From contig OU696586.1 of NCBI GenBank assembly GCA_916048095.2, forward strand, positions 6,335,249 through 6,399,248: a stretch of 64,000 nt of DNA. The letters run 5' to 3'. A model generated the notes under the pieces. That model saw only the letters and a list, made by a program, of their open reading frames with translations, did no database searches and was not told the DNA's origin. Position numbers and translations under genes: made by a program. The DNA comes from Sacculina carcini (taxonomy: Eukaryota; Arthropoda; Thecostraca; Sacculinidae). Shown piece after piece: positions 1 to 11,069 of the stretch. Position 1 is the first letter of the stretch; each line of letters starts with the position of its first letter.

Positions 1-793
1 ATGGCTCCACCTGAATACTCGGGTTTTTGTTTGGCCAGCGACACTACGGCTTACAGGTGCGGGCCTGCTAACCGAAGAATATGTGTGCCCGGCACACCTG
101 TGGGCGCTCACCCCGCCGGAAGGGACGCAGACCAGCATGAAGATATTCACGCCGGCTATTGGCAGCTCGCTCATGCCCCTTATGCCGTTGCTGTGAACTT
201 GATGCTTATATCCCGCGAATGTTATCCACGGACATGCACGTTGAGCTCACCAGCGATACCAGCTCTTCCGCTAGGGATCCCATCTGGTCGAGCGATAAGT
301 CCTGCTGCGCTGCCAGGGCGGAAGTAATCGCAGGCGGCAATGATTTTAAGAACTTGTGTCGCACCAGGTGGTCTCCAGCCCCCACACTGACCGTCGTCCG
401 CCGGAGCTCCGATAGCGCTGCTGAGGGGCGTCCTGCCAATGTCAACCTGGAGAGACGATCCTCGAATACTTCGGACTTTGTTTTGGAAAACATGTTCTCC
501 AACGCCTCCTTGAGCTGCCAGTAACTATGGCTTTCCAATACCTGTGGGCTGATGCGCGATGTCACAGCAGGAGGCAATGCCGCCGCGGCGTGAAAATACC
601 GTGTCTCTTCGGATACTATCTTCGCCAAATGAAATTGGGCGTCCATGTTTGCTGTCCAACCCTTCACTGACTCAGGACTGAACTGTGGAGGTTTAACAGC
701 CACCAGTGCCGTTGGGAAAAACTGGTTCGACTCAGGTTCTACATCCTCCATCGGCGTAGCCATCTTAACAGAATGAGAGTGAGAAGAATACAA
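1..793 (-). pseudogene. gag: Element A' gag, broken and cut by the window edge
   Basis: This is the capsid-type gag of a Ty3/gypsy element, read leftwards from the ATG ending at 793. The first 195 codons are open, then a TAA stops the frame at about 206. The sequence is nearly identical to the A gag at 8443-9279 (offset 8,486), which shows the frame continuing past that stop towards a Cys/His-rich end. The N-terminal part (KPPQFSPESVKGW...QFHLAK) matches the layout of gag D, which is known in arthropod Ty3/gypsy elements. A primer-binding site and LTR lie immediately upstream on the minus strand. Position 1 falls inside the gene, so any pol would lie outside the window. Confidence 0.75.
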
Positions 794-811
794 AATGAAG
801 ACTCACCGATT

Positions 812-831
812 GATCCTCACTCGGGGCACCA
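812..831 (-). other. Primer-binding site of A', elongator tRNA-Met type
   Basis: The minus strand reads TGGTGCCCCGAGTGAGGATC. This matches the complement of the 3' end of eukaryotic elongator tRNA-Met, CCA included, with one mismatch to the human tRNA that I recall. It lies between gag and the LTR, as expected for a reverse-transcription primer site. Confidence 0.7.
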
Positions 832-2313
832 ATATTTGGTGATAAAGCCACATATAAATATGGCACAAGCGATGCTGGGTGTATTGTGGCACCGGACAAG
901 AACAGCTCAATACCTGACGAATGACTGGCCTGGAATCCTCATTGCTGTGCTTAATCATGGATTAAATAACTTTCGGTCACGTGACGTGAAACGGTGCACA
1001 CACGCACACATACACATTGACTCACACACAAACCTACACTATGATCACGCGCACAATCACACTGGCACTTAGGGCTACAGACAAACATACAAACGTTCAT
1101 ACACACACGCTTCACACACATTCGCACAAACTGCCACACTGCTTACATATAGACAGACACGCATACTCTACACTTGCTTACTCAGATACACGCATACATT
1201 ACACTTGCTTACACACAGACGTCACACTTGCATAGACGCACATACACGCATACGCCACAACCTAATAACTGTTTTAACAATTATCGCACACAACTTTTGC
1301 ATGCAGTTATAGGTAGATTATGAAAAAGTGACCTTTTGGTGAAAAAGTAAGTTTATTAACTTTTGGCAGCCCTAATGTTAATGTTATGTTTCTGCATTAC
1401 ATATTGCCAAACAAGATTTTTACAAATCCAAACTTGCTTCCCTTTCCCGTTCTTTTAAATCTATTTGGTCCTCTCTCAATTCTCTCTGCGGTCTTCGATC
1501 TCCTTCTTCCTCGTGTGATCTTACAGCCTCTCAGTTTGCGTCTTTTTTCTCTGCGAAATTGATTCTGTTCTAAACAATATCCCTCCTTTCCAATCCTCCC
1601 TCTGTCATACTCGCACTTCCGAAAATTTTCCTGTACACAGGTAACAAAGATACACAGGTATGGGATTAGAACATTTGCCGGTAACAAAGACCAAGTTTAC
1701 ACACAATTTATGTAAATTTAGCCGAGACGAATGCCTGTGAATCACTAGCTGCGTATATATAACGTGTCTGGTGTATGTCAAACACTGGCTAAATCGGATT
1801 AAAACACTATTCGACTGTGTCGGAATTGATACAAAAATGGCTTGCAACGAAATGATCTATGTGTATTTTCACTTGATACACAACTATGACAAATATACAA
1901 GTGGAAATCTCGTAGAATCATATTGACGACACGATTCAACGAACGCATCGTGAACACAAATGTTTGTTGATTTGTCTATCAATTTTGATGATGTAAATCA
2001 CATCGTGTGTCTCATACACAATTTCCAGTTCAGCCGAACTGGGTTAGGTATAGAATAAAGAAAAAAGTTAGGTTAGGTATATAATAAAGAAAAAAGTTAG
2101 GTTAGGCATGGAATACAGAAAAAAGTTAGGTTAGGTATATAATACAGAAAAAAGTTGGGTTAGGTATATAATGGAAAAAAAAATATAAAAAAATAAAAAA
2201 GAGAAAAAAAGTTAGGTTAAGTTAGGTTAAGAGTGACGTCAGAGGGGGTGACGTCATAGGGGGGCAAGGGGGTAGTGTGACGTCATATGTCACAAAGTGT
2301 TGAACTCTACTAC
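832..2313 (-). mobile_element. LTR-like region of A'
   Basis: About 1.48 kb without a credible gene. From the primer-binding site outwards it holds a CACA-rich stretch (about 990-1250), mixed sequence, the TTAGG-type minisatellite (2041-2230) and three TGACGTCA sites (2234-2285). It is the same sequence as 9318-10799. No partner LTR of this element is in the window, so the exact termini are not defined. Small open frames in it (for example 1397-1687 and 1605-1847, minus) have no recognisable domain. Confidence 0.6.
2041..2230. repeat. TTAGG-containing minisatellite in the A' LTR
   Basis: About five imperfect units of roughly 33 bp, each with GTTAGGTTAGG followed by a TATATAATA or similar A/T block and AAAAAA. 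It ends in purine-rich and further GTTAGGTTAAG sequence. Equivalent arrays lie at 3944-4133, 10527-10716 and 46145-46334. Confidence 0.8.
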
Positions 2314-2696
2314 GATAGCGCTGCTGAGGGGCGTCCTGCCAATGTCAACCTGGAGAGACGATCCTCGAATACTTCGGACTTTGTTTTGGAAAACATGTTC
2401 TCCAACGCCTCCTTGAGCTGCCAGTAACTATGGCTTTCCAATACCTGTGGGCTGATGCGCGATGTCACAGCAGGAGGCAATGCCGCCGCGGCGTGAAAAT
2501 ACCGTGTCTCTTCGGATACTATCTTCGCCAAATGGAATTGGGCGTCCATGTTTGCTGTCCAACCCTTCACTGACTCAGGACTGAACTGTGGAGGTTTAAC
2601 AGCCACCAGTGCCGTTGGGAAAAACTGGTTCGACTCAGGTTCTACATCCTCCATCGGCGTAGCCATCTTAACAGAATGAGAGTGAGAAGAATACAA
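2314..2696 (-). pseudogene. gag: Element A'' gag N-terminal fragment
   Basis: First ~128 codons of the A gag, identical in protein to the A and A' copies over this length. It stops at 2314, where the tandem-duplication junction replaces the rest with the LTR edge of A'. It has no downstream pol and cannot be a complete gag. Confidence 0.85.
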
Positions 2697-2714
2697 AATG
2701 AAGACTCACCGATT

Positions 2715-2734
2715 GATCCTCACTCGGGGCACCA
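2715..2734 (-). other. Primer-binding site of A'', tRNA-Met type
   Basis: Second copy of the site at 812-831, offset 1,903, same sequence. Confidence 0.7.
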
Positions 2735-4216
2735 ATATTTGGTGATAAAGCCACATATAAATATGGCACAAGCGATGCTGGGTGTATTGTGGCACCGGAC
2801 AAGAACAGCTCAATACCTGACGAATGACTGGCCTGGAATCCTCATTGCTGTGCTTAATCATGGATTAAATAACTTTCGGTCACGTGACGTGAAACGGTGC
2901 ACACACGCACACATACACATTGACTCACACACAAACCTACACTATGATCACGCGCACAATCACACTGGCACTTAGGGCTACAGACAAACATACAAACGTT
3001 CATACACACACGCTTCACACACATTCGCACAAACTGCCACACTGCTTACATATAGACAGACACGCATACTCTACACTTGCTTACTCAGATACACGCATAC
3101 ATTACACTTGCTTACACACAGACGTCACACTTGCATAGACGCACATACACGCATACGCCACAACCTAATAACTGTTTTAACAATTATCGCACACAACTTT
3201 TGCATGCAGTTATAGGTAGATTATGAAAAAGTGACCTTTTGGTGAAAAAGTAAGTTTATTAACTTTTGGCAGCCCTAATGTTAATGTTATGTTTCTGCAT
3301 TACATATTGCCAAACAAGATTTTTACAAATCCAAACTTGCTTCCCTTTCCCGTTCTTTTAAATCTATTTGGTCCTCTCTCAATTCTCTCTGCGGTCTTCG
3401 ATCTCCTTCTTCCTCGTGTGATCTTACAGCCTCTCAGTTTGCGTCTTTTTTCTCTGCGAAATTGATTCTGTTCTAAACAATATCCCTCCTTTCCAATCCT
3501 CTCTCTGTCATACTCGCACTTCCGAAAATTTTCCTGTACACAGGTAACAAAGATACACAGGTATGGGATTAGAACATTTGCCGGTAACAAAGACCAAGTT
3601 TACACACAATTTATGTAAATTTAGCCGAGACGAATGCCTGTGAATCACTAGCTGCGTATATATAACGTGTCTGGTGTATGTCAAACACTGGCTAAATCGG
3701 ATTAAAACACTATTCGACTGTGTCGGAATTGATACAAAAATGGCTTGCAACGAAATGATCTATGTGTATTTTCACTTGATACACAACTATGACAAATATA
3801 CAAGTGGAAATCTCGTAGAATCATATTGACGACACGATTCAACGAACGCATCGTGAACACAAATGTTTGTTGATTTGTCTATCAATTTTGATGATGTAAA
3901 TCACATCGTGTGTCTCATACACAATTTCCAGTTCAGCCGAACTGGGTTAGGTATAGAATAAAGAAAAAAGTTAGGTTAGGTATATAATAAAGAAAAAAGT
4001 TAGGTTAGGCATGGAATACAGAAAAAAGTTAGGTTAGGTATATAATACAGAAAAAAGTTGGGTTAGGTATATAATGGAAAAAAAAATATAAAAAAATAAA
4101 AAAGAGAAAAAAAGTTAGGTTAAGTTAGGTTAAGAGTGACGTCAGAGGGGGTGACGTCATAGGGGGGCAAGGGGGTAGTGTGACGTCATATGTCACAAAG
4201 TGTTGAACTCTACTAC
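2735..4216 (-). mobile_element. LTR-like region of A''
   Basis: Copy of 832-2313 with its minisatellite (3944-4133) and three TGACGTCA sites (4137-4188). Its outer end is joined through TGTGTGTG (4217-4224) to the truncated integrase of element B. On the minus strand, B pol therefore runs directly into a sense-oriented A LTR. Confidence 0.65.
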
Positions 4217-4224
4217 TGTGTGTG

Positions 4225-6425
4225 GTGTGTTGGTGACGAGCGATTTTACAATGTTGACAGCGAACGCACGTCTTCGCCCACGATGGCACCTTGGCCCAAA
4301 TGCGCTTGAAGACGTATCGTTCAGAGACGAGGCGCTTTGTGACACGGGCACTTGGGTGATGCAGATTATGTATCGCGCGATACACTTCGTGCTGCAGTGA
4401 CTCAGGCAGCAGCGGCCGATCAACACCAGTGGAAACGTCCACCAGCAGTCCAGACAGAACACTCGACTGGACGTACTTCCACGCGAAGCGAAGGACAAGA
4501 GGCAAATTCGGCGACATCTGCGGCACTGTGTTGAGCGAGCGCGAGGCGCCTGACATCAAGCGAGTGTTGAGCGTCCACTGCGAGCTGAGAGACGTTTCGT
4601 GTTGCGTCTGACGGAGGCCCACTGAGACAGTCCGAGACAGCGTTTTCGGACCCTTTGATATGTCGTATGTCTGTGGAAAACTCACTCAGATAAGCGAACT
4701 GTCTTTGGACACGAGCCGAACGTTCGGTGATGCTGGTGAAGGCATGAACCAACGGCTTATGGTCGGTCCACAGCTGCAATGCCGGCTTTCAAGTAGACGC
4801 CGGAACCTTTTGACCACACTGAACCATGCATACAGCTCCTTGTCACCAGTGGACCATCGTAAGGCAACGCCTGTGAGTTTGCGGGAGTGGTACGCCAGCA
4901 GTACCCAATGAACATTCTGAAACTGTAGCACAGCATCTCCCACAGCCAAGTCAGATGCGTCTGCCACGAGCTTCGTCGGAGCATCCGCCTGTGGAAATGC
5001 CAAATATGAAGCGGCAGCCAGCGCTGATTTTGTCTTCTCGAAGGAGGAGACTTGCAGAGGTCCCCACATGTTGTTCGCCACCTCATGAAGGGGCTGGAGA
5101 GTTTGAGCCAGCCTGGGAATGAACCGGTGGAAAAAGTTTATCATGCTTAGGTAGCTCCTGCACTCAGTCGAACTGGTGGGCGGCGGCAAGTTCACGAGAT
5201 CAGCAATTTTGTCTGGTAAGGGCTCGATGCCACGTGCAGATACTTTGAATCCAACGAACCGCACACTACGCTGGCCAAAGACGCACTTTTCCGGCTTGAT
5301 GGCCAGGCCGGCCGCTCCGAGACGGCGAAAAAGTTCTCTAAGATCTCGGCGGTCTGTCTCGACATCTGGGGAGAAGACGAGGACATCGTCGAGGTAGCAA
5401 AATACGCGTGGCATGCCCCGCAGCAATGTGTCCATGAGGCGCTGGAAAGTTTGGGCAGCATTACACAAACCGAAAGGCATACGCGTATACTGAAAAAGAC
5501 CGAATGGAGTCGTGATCGCAGATTTTTCCTGATCGTCTGGATGCAGAGGAACTTGAGCAAAAGCACGCGAGAGATCAATTGTGCTGAAATATTTCGCACC
5601 ACTGAGCTGATCGGCGAATGATTGAATGTCGGGAACGGGATACCTGTCGGGGACCGTGATGGAGCTCAGTCGCTCGTAGCACCCGACCAGTCTGAAAACC
5701 GTGCCACCATCCTTTTCAACGAGGTGGATGGGACTGGACCAGCACGATGACGAGGGAACCAGAATGCCCAGATCCACCAACTCTGATAACTCTTTTCTGG
5801 CAGCGGACAGTTTGGCCGGCATTAATCGACGTGGGCGGGCGAACACTGGATTGCCTCGTGTGATGATGCGATGCTGGACACCAGGCACCTTCACAACGGG
5901 AAACCCGTCAGGTGGGGCGACGAGCTGCGCGAAGTCGGCTGAAGCGCGCACTCCGGCGAACTCCGGCCCGTCACATTGTCGCTGAATAGCATTGATGTGA
6001 TTCAGCACAGGGTGTGTTGTGACGACCGACGCGTCGCCGCTGGTGGACAAGAATGTGGCGCTGTCGATCAGCTTGTGTCGTTTCATGTCCACCACAAGAC
6101 CCAAGTCGTGGAGGAAATCCACTCCGATTATTGTGTGTGGAACTGCTGCTGAAATAAGTCCGAACGAATAAGTGCGCGCGAGTCCCAAATCGACAGTCAC
6201 GCGATGGTTGACCTCAAAGTCTTGGATGGATGTACCGTTGGCGGCACGTAACTCCGGCTCGTCGAGGGCCGCCGCTGATGCCGTTGAACGAGCTGGCAGC
6301 AGAGAAACCTCGGAACCGCTGTCAACCATGAATTTGCGGCCGGACATGTCTGTGAGGAATAACAGGCGGTAATTTTCACGGCAGCCGGACGTGGCCATTA
6401 CCACGTAGTCTCCCGTAGAGGCCCT
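4225..6425 (-). pseudogene. pol: Element B pol: protease, RT, RNase H, integrase N-terminus (truncated)
   Basis: Pol polyprotein of a Ty3/gypsy element, read leftwards. A 572-codon open stretch (6404 to 4686) carries the aspartic protease (MVDSGSEVSLLPA, a DSG version of the active site) and reverse transcriptase with CYLDDVLVF and the MPFGLCNAAQTFQRLMD block. The usual DYR.LN block is degenerate here (CYERLS), which may mark decay. RNase H (WTDHKPL...SENAVSDCLS) lies in a second frame below about 4779. The integrase zinc finger (HNLHHPS...CVRCQHC) is in a third frame. There are therefore at least two frameshifts. The gene is cut at 4225 between the zinc finger and the catalytic core; the core is present in the second copy (39215-40116). 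There is no gag of its own: upstream it is joined directly to A pol near 6405-6425. Confidence 0.85.
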
Positions 6426-8530
6426 GACACGAAAGGTCGCGGCTGTGTCGTTGACATGTCGCAGTAGAGAGGGTGGTCTCCACTAATCTCGAACGCTTTG
6501 AGACGAGACAGGTTTCTCTGCGTCTCTTCCTCGGGCGCCTGAGCTGCTGCCAGAACAGGGAGATCCCAGACGTCAACGTTCACGGCACACGCTGGTCGCG
6601 ACAGGCAGTCGGCAACGACGTTATCTGCGCCTTTCACGTGCTGCACGTCAGAGACGAATTCTGCCAACACGGATAGATGGCGCAGTTGTCAGTCGAATTT
6701 TGCCGGCTTCGAACTGTAAAATGCTCCGACCAGTGGATTGTGGTCCGTGAATAAGACGACGTAACGACCTTCTATGGTATGTGGGAAGCGTAGCACTGTC
6801 AGATATGCTGCCAGCAGATCCTGATCAAAGACTGCATATTTCTGCTGTGGCTGTGACATTTTTTTGCCGAAAAATGCATTCGGCTGCGGAAAACCGTTTA
6901 CGATCTGATGAAGCGCAGCGCCGGCAGCATGAGACGAGCAGTCTGTGACAAGATGGTAGGTCTCAACCGCTGGGTTAGGAGCGACCAGCAGACACACTTG
7001 CGACAGGGCACTCTTGAGTGCGTCGAATGCTTCCTCAGCGTCCTGCGTCCACTCCAGCGGCACATTCTTTGGCTGTTTTTGGAGTACCTTGGTTAGCGGA
7101 AACGCCATATCCGAGAAATGTGGCACCATCCTTCGGTCAAATCCCATCATGCCCAAGAATCTGCGCATACCGGCGATGTCATTTGGGCGCTGCAACTCAG
7201 CAATTGCTGACACACGCTCACGCGGAGGGCCGATACCGTTAGCGCTGATCTCGTGGCCGAGGAACTGAACACAGTCGCAAAAGAACTGGCATTTTTCCAA
7301 CGCCAGCCGGAGGCGGTGCTGTTGGAGCACCTCAAGCACAGCGTCGAGGTCGGCTGCGTGCTGTTTGGCATTTTCAGAATAAATCAAAACGTCGTCAAGG
7401 TACACGAATGCGCACGTTAGATGACGAAATGCATTATCCATGCATGCATGCATGACGAAATGCATGCATTATCCATGAACCGCTAAAAATGTTGCCCCAC
7501 TGTTTCTTAAACCGAGCGGCATATAAACGTACTCGTACAGCCCGAAAGGAGTAGTCACCGCGGTTTTTGGAATGTCACACTTCGCCATTGGGATGTTAAA
7601 ATAGGCCCTTACCAGGTCGATTTTGCTAAATACGGACTTGCCGTGTATTCGTGAAGACACATCATATATGTGAGGCAGCGGGTACCGATCCGGAATCGTT
7701 CGAGCGTTCAACGTCCGATAATCGGTGACACGCCACTCACCTGGTGTCCGTTTTGGCACGAGGTGGAATGGCGATGCCCACGGTGAGTTTGATGGACGAA
7801 CAACTCCATGCCGTAGCAGGTCGCTAAACACACGCTTAGCCGCTTCTTCGCGTTCCTGGTTGAGCCGCCGAGGAGACGCACACGTCGGCGCTGCACTACC
7901 CGTGCCGATGGAGTCAGTGACACTGTAGCTAACATCAGGCGATGCATTTGCAGGAGCAGTAGACGTCAGTGCTGGGAACTGGCCAAGTAGATGCTGAACA
8001 TCTGTCGGTAGCGGCGAGATGTCGTTAACGACCAAGCCACATGAAGCCACTTGGGAGACCGCACACTCTGTTGCCATTTCAGTGCTCGGGTCATAAACTC
8101 GCCGGCGTCGGCAATTAACAACGAGGCCGAAATGTGCGAGAAAATCTTGCCCTATGATCGACTGTGTCACTTCAGCAACAACAAACGTCCATGAAAATTC
8201 GCGATGTAGGCAGCATGCACCCAGCTGCAAATGTACTTCACCGTGCACGCTGATAGATTGGCCTGCGGCCGAGCTGAGACTCACATCACTAGGCTGAACT
8301 GCCGTCGCCGACACCACTGACGGGTGTACCATTGATACCGCCGCCCCTGTATCGACGATGAAGTTTACTTTGTGAGCGTGCACTACTGCTGTGATCTGTA
8401 AGAGGGGCAGGTGCGCTGTCACAGCGGAGCCTACCTGCCCAGTCAGTTTTCCGGCTGCTGGCGAGCTGGCGACGCTGAGCGAGGCGATGGCTCCACCTGA
8501 ATACTCGGGTTTTTGTTTGGCCAGCGACAC
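6398..8530 (-). pseudogene. pol: Element A pol: protease, RT, RNase H (3' truncated)
   Basis: Pol of the Ty3/gypsy element whose gag is at 8443-9279. 8530-7469 is open and encodes the protease (FIVDTGAAVS, IIGQDFLAHFGLV) and the first half of reverse transcriptase (VTDYRTLNARTIPDRYPLP). A local expansion of ATGCATGCAT at about 7436-7476 breaks the frame within the fingers/palm region. 7465-6689 resumes with FVYLDDVLIYS and the RT thumb, then RNase H. A TGA follows KFD (about 6686), after which DNVVADCLSRPA is read to 6398. Homology to element D ends near 6420, just before the integrase zinc finger, where B begins. The protease frame is -1 relative to gag. Confidence 0.85.
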
Positions 8531-9279
8531 TACGGCTTACAGGTGCGGGCCTGCTAACCGAAGAATATGTGTGCCCGGCACACCTGTGGGCGCTCACCCC
8601 GCCGGAAGGGACGCAGACCAGCATGAAGATATTCACGCCGGCTATTGGCAGCTCGCTCATGCCCCTTATGCCGTTGCTGTGAACTTGATGCTTATATCCC
8701 GCGAATGTTATCCACGGACATGCACGTTGAGCTCACCAGCGATACCAGCTCTTCCGCTAGGGATCCCATCTGGTCGAGCGATAAGTCCTGCTGCGCTGCC
8801 AGGGCGGAAGTAATCGCAGGCGGCAATGATTTTAAGAACTTGTGTCGCACCAGGTGGTCTCCAGCCCCCACACTGACCGTCGTCCGCCGGAGCTCCGATA
8901 GCGCTGCTGAGGGGCGTCCTGCCAATGTCAACCTGGAGAGACGATCCTCGAATACTTCGGACTTTGTTTTGGAAAACATGTTCTCCAACGCCTCCTTGAG
9001 CTGCCAGTAACTATGGCTTTCCAATACCTGTGGGCTGATGCGCGATGTCACAGCAGGAGGCAATGCCGCCGCGGCGTGAAAATACCGTGTCTCTTCGGAT
9101 ACTATCTTCGCCAAATGGAATTGGGCGTCCATGTTTGCTGTCCAACCCTTCACTGACTCAGGACTGAACTGTGGAGGTTTAACAGCCACCAGTGCCGTTG
9201 GGAAAAACTGGTTCGACTCAGGTTCTACATCCTCCATCGGCGTAGCCATCTTAACAGAATGAGAGTGAGAAGAATACAA
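8443..9279 (-). pseudogene. gag: Element A gag with three in-frame stops
   Basis: Read leftwards from the ATG at 9279-9277. The first 195 codons are open. The same frame then continues through a TAA (about 8692) and two TAGs near the Cys/His segment (VCRAHIFFG, ARTCKP, CRWPN), and ends at a TGA at 8445-8443. The tail matches gag D residue by residue in places (RPQVCRAHIF, ARTC, PNK). The Cys/His segment resembles the unusual nucleocapsid-type ending of arthropod Ty3/gypsy gags rather than a classic CCHC knuckle. All three stops are also present in the copy at 44061-44897, so they predate the large duplication. Confidence 0.8.
8446..8452 (-). other. Candidate gag-pol -1 frameshift site GGAAAAC
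   Basis: On the minus strand GGAAAAC directly precedes the gag stop TGA and the downstream protease frame is -1. Element D has the same heptamer abutting its gag stop (28830-28836). The heptamer departs from the canonical X XXY YYZ pattern, since its first three bases are not identical, so this is inference from conservation. Confidence 0.45.
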
Positions 9280-9297
9280 AATGAAGACTCACCGATT

Positions 9298-9317
9298 GAT
9301 CCTCACTCGGGGCACCA
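9298..9317 (-). other. Primer-binding site of A, tRNA-Met type
   Basis: Same 20-base site as at 812-831, between gag A and its LTR. Confidence 0.7.
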
Positions 9318-10526
9318 ATATTTGGTGATAAAGCCACATATAAATATGGCACAAGCGATGCTGGGTGTATTGTGGCACCGGACAAGAACAGCTCAATACC
9401 TGACGAATGACTGGCCTGGAATCCTCATTGCTGTGCTTAATCATGGATTAAATAACTTTCGGTCACGTGACGTGAAACGGTGCACACACGCACACATACA
9501 CATTGACTCACACACAAACCTACACTATGATCACGCGCACAATCACACTGGCACTTAGGGCTACAGACAAACATACAAACGTTCATACACACACGCTTCA
9601 CACACATTCGCACAAACTGCCACACTGCTTACATATAGACAGACACGCATACTCTACACTTGCTTACTCAGATACACGCATACATTACACTTGCTTACAC
9701 ACAGACGTCACACTTGCATAGACGCACATACACGCATACGCCACAACCTAATAACTGTTTTAACAATTATCGCACACAACTTTTGCATGCAGTTATAGGT
9801 AGATTATGAAAAAGTGACCTTTTGGTGAAAAAGTAAGTTTATTAACTTTTGGCAGCCCTAATGTTAATGTTATGTTTCTGCATTACATATTGCCAAACAA
9901 GATTTTTACAAATCCAAACTTGCTTCCCTTTCCCGTTCTTTTAAATCTATTTGGTCCTCTCTCAATTCTCTCTGCGGTCTTCGATCTCCTTCTTCCTCGT
10001 GTGATCTTACAGCCTCTCAGTTTGCGTCTTTTTTCTCTGCGAAATTGATTCTGTTCTAAACAATATCCCTCCTTTCCAATCCTCCCTCTGTCATACTCGC
10101 ACTTCCGAAAATTTTCCTGTACACAGGTAACAAAGATACACAGGTATGGGATTAGAACATTTGCCGGTAACAAAGACCAAGTTTACACACAATTTATGTA
10201 AATTTAGCCGAGACGAATGCCTGTGAATCACTAGCTGCGTATATATAACGTGTCTGGTGTATGTCAAACACTGGCTAAATCGGATTAAAACACTATTCGA
10301 CTGTGTCGGAATTGATACAAAAATGGCTTGCAACGAAATGATCTATGTGTATTTTCACTTGATACACAACTATGACAAATATACAAGTGGAAATCTCGTA
10401 GAATCATATTGACGACACGATTCAACGAACGCATCGTGAACACAAATGTTTGTTGATTTGTCTATCAATTTTGATGATGTAAATCACATCGTGTGTCTCA
10501 TACACAATTTCCAGTTCAGCCGAACT

Positions 10527-10716
10527 GGGTTAGGTATAGAATAAAGAAAAAAGTTAGGTTAGGTATATAATAAAGAAAAAAGTTAGGTTAGGCATGGAAT
10601 ACAGAAAAAAGTTAGGTTAGGTATATAATACAGAAAAAAGTTGGGTTAGGTATATAATGGAAAAAAAAATATAAAAAAATAAAAAAGAGAAAAAAAGTTA
10701 GGTTAAGTTAGGTTAA
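10527..10716. repeat. TTAGG-containing minisatellite, A LTR
   Basis: Same degenerate ~33-bp repeat as at 2041-2230: GTTAGGTTAGG, a TATATAATA-type block, then a poly-A run. Confidence 0.8.
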
Positions 10717-10719
10717 GAG

Positions 10720-10771
10720 TGACGTCAGAGGGGGTGACGTCATAGGGGGGCAAGGGGGTAGTGTGACGTCA
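10720..10771. promoter_or_regulatory. Three perfect TGACGTCA (CRE-type) sites
   Basis: TGACGTCA occurs at 10720-10727, 10735-10742 and 10764-10771, separated by G-rich spacers, near the outer (U3) end of the A LTR. The palindrome is the classical CREB/ATF binding sequence in animals; use as an enhancer here is inference. Confidence 0.55.
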
Positions 10772-10799
10772 TATGTCACAAAGTGTTGAACTCTACTAC

Positions 10800-11069
10800 T
10801 ATGACATGATGGTATCAACCAGGAACCCATCGAACGAAGGTCGAAATGACGGAAAAAAGACAATGAAATAGATCCTGCTGGTTCGTACGTGGTCATTTGA
10901 CCAAATAATGTTTTCTCTTTTCGAAAAATGGGACCCTTTTAGCCTTGTGCTCAACTGAAGTGTTTCTTTGGTGAGCACAGGTTCGAATGTGAGACACCCT
11001 TTGATGGATCTTTGATTGTGAAAACTGTTAATGCGTAACAAACCAAGAGACTTCTTCGGTTAGACTCAT
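10800..11069 (+). pseudogene. LINE N ORF1, upstream part (split by element E)
   Basis: Degenerate coding sequence. Just before element E, one frame reads DGSLIVKTVNA and RLLRLDS, the N-terminal pattern of I/Jockey-type LINE ORF1 proteins. The ORF1 continues on the other side of E at 16078, which supports E having inserted here. Stops and frame changes are frequent, and the first ~100 bases are not assignable with confidence. Confidence 0.5.

Larger units (their letters stand above)
411..4216. repeat. 1,903-bp direct tandem duplication
   Basis: Bases 411-2313 and 2314-4216 are two adjacent near-identical copies. Each contains the first ~128 codons of A gag, the primer-binding site and the LTR-like region up to CTCTACTAC. 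The internal junction at 2313/2314 joins the outer LTR edge to the middle of gag. Few differences are visible, for example A/G near 616 and a Gly/Glu change in a non-functional frame. The outer end of copy two (4216) is followed by eight bases of TG repeat and then B pol. Confidence 0.9.
9318..10799 (-). mobile_element. 5' LTR-like region of element A
   Basis: About 1.48 kb upstream (minus sense) of the primer-binding site. It contains CACA-rich low-complexity sequence (about 9480-9760), mixed unique sequence, the TTAGG minisatellite (10527-10716) and three TGACGTCA palindromes. The outer edge is placed near 10799 because the A' and A'' copies end at the equivalent base and LINE N sequence starts beyond. 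The terminal dinucleotides cannot be fixed without a second LTR of the same insertion. Confidence 0.6.

Noticed and set aside
1397-1847. 96- and 80-codon minus-strand frames in the A LTR, repeated at 3300, 9883 and 45501
   Set aside because: They recur only because the LTR is repeated; no start context, domain or codon pattern supports coding.
10527-10716. True telomeric or CRISPR-like array
   Set aside because: Units are degenerate, interspersed with A/T blocks, lie inside an LTR and lack unique spacers of constant length.
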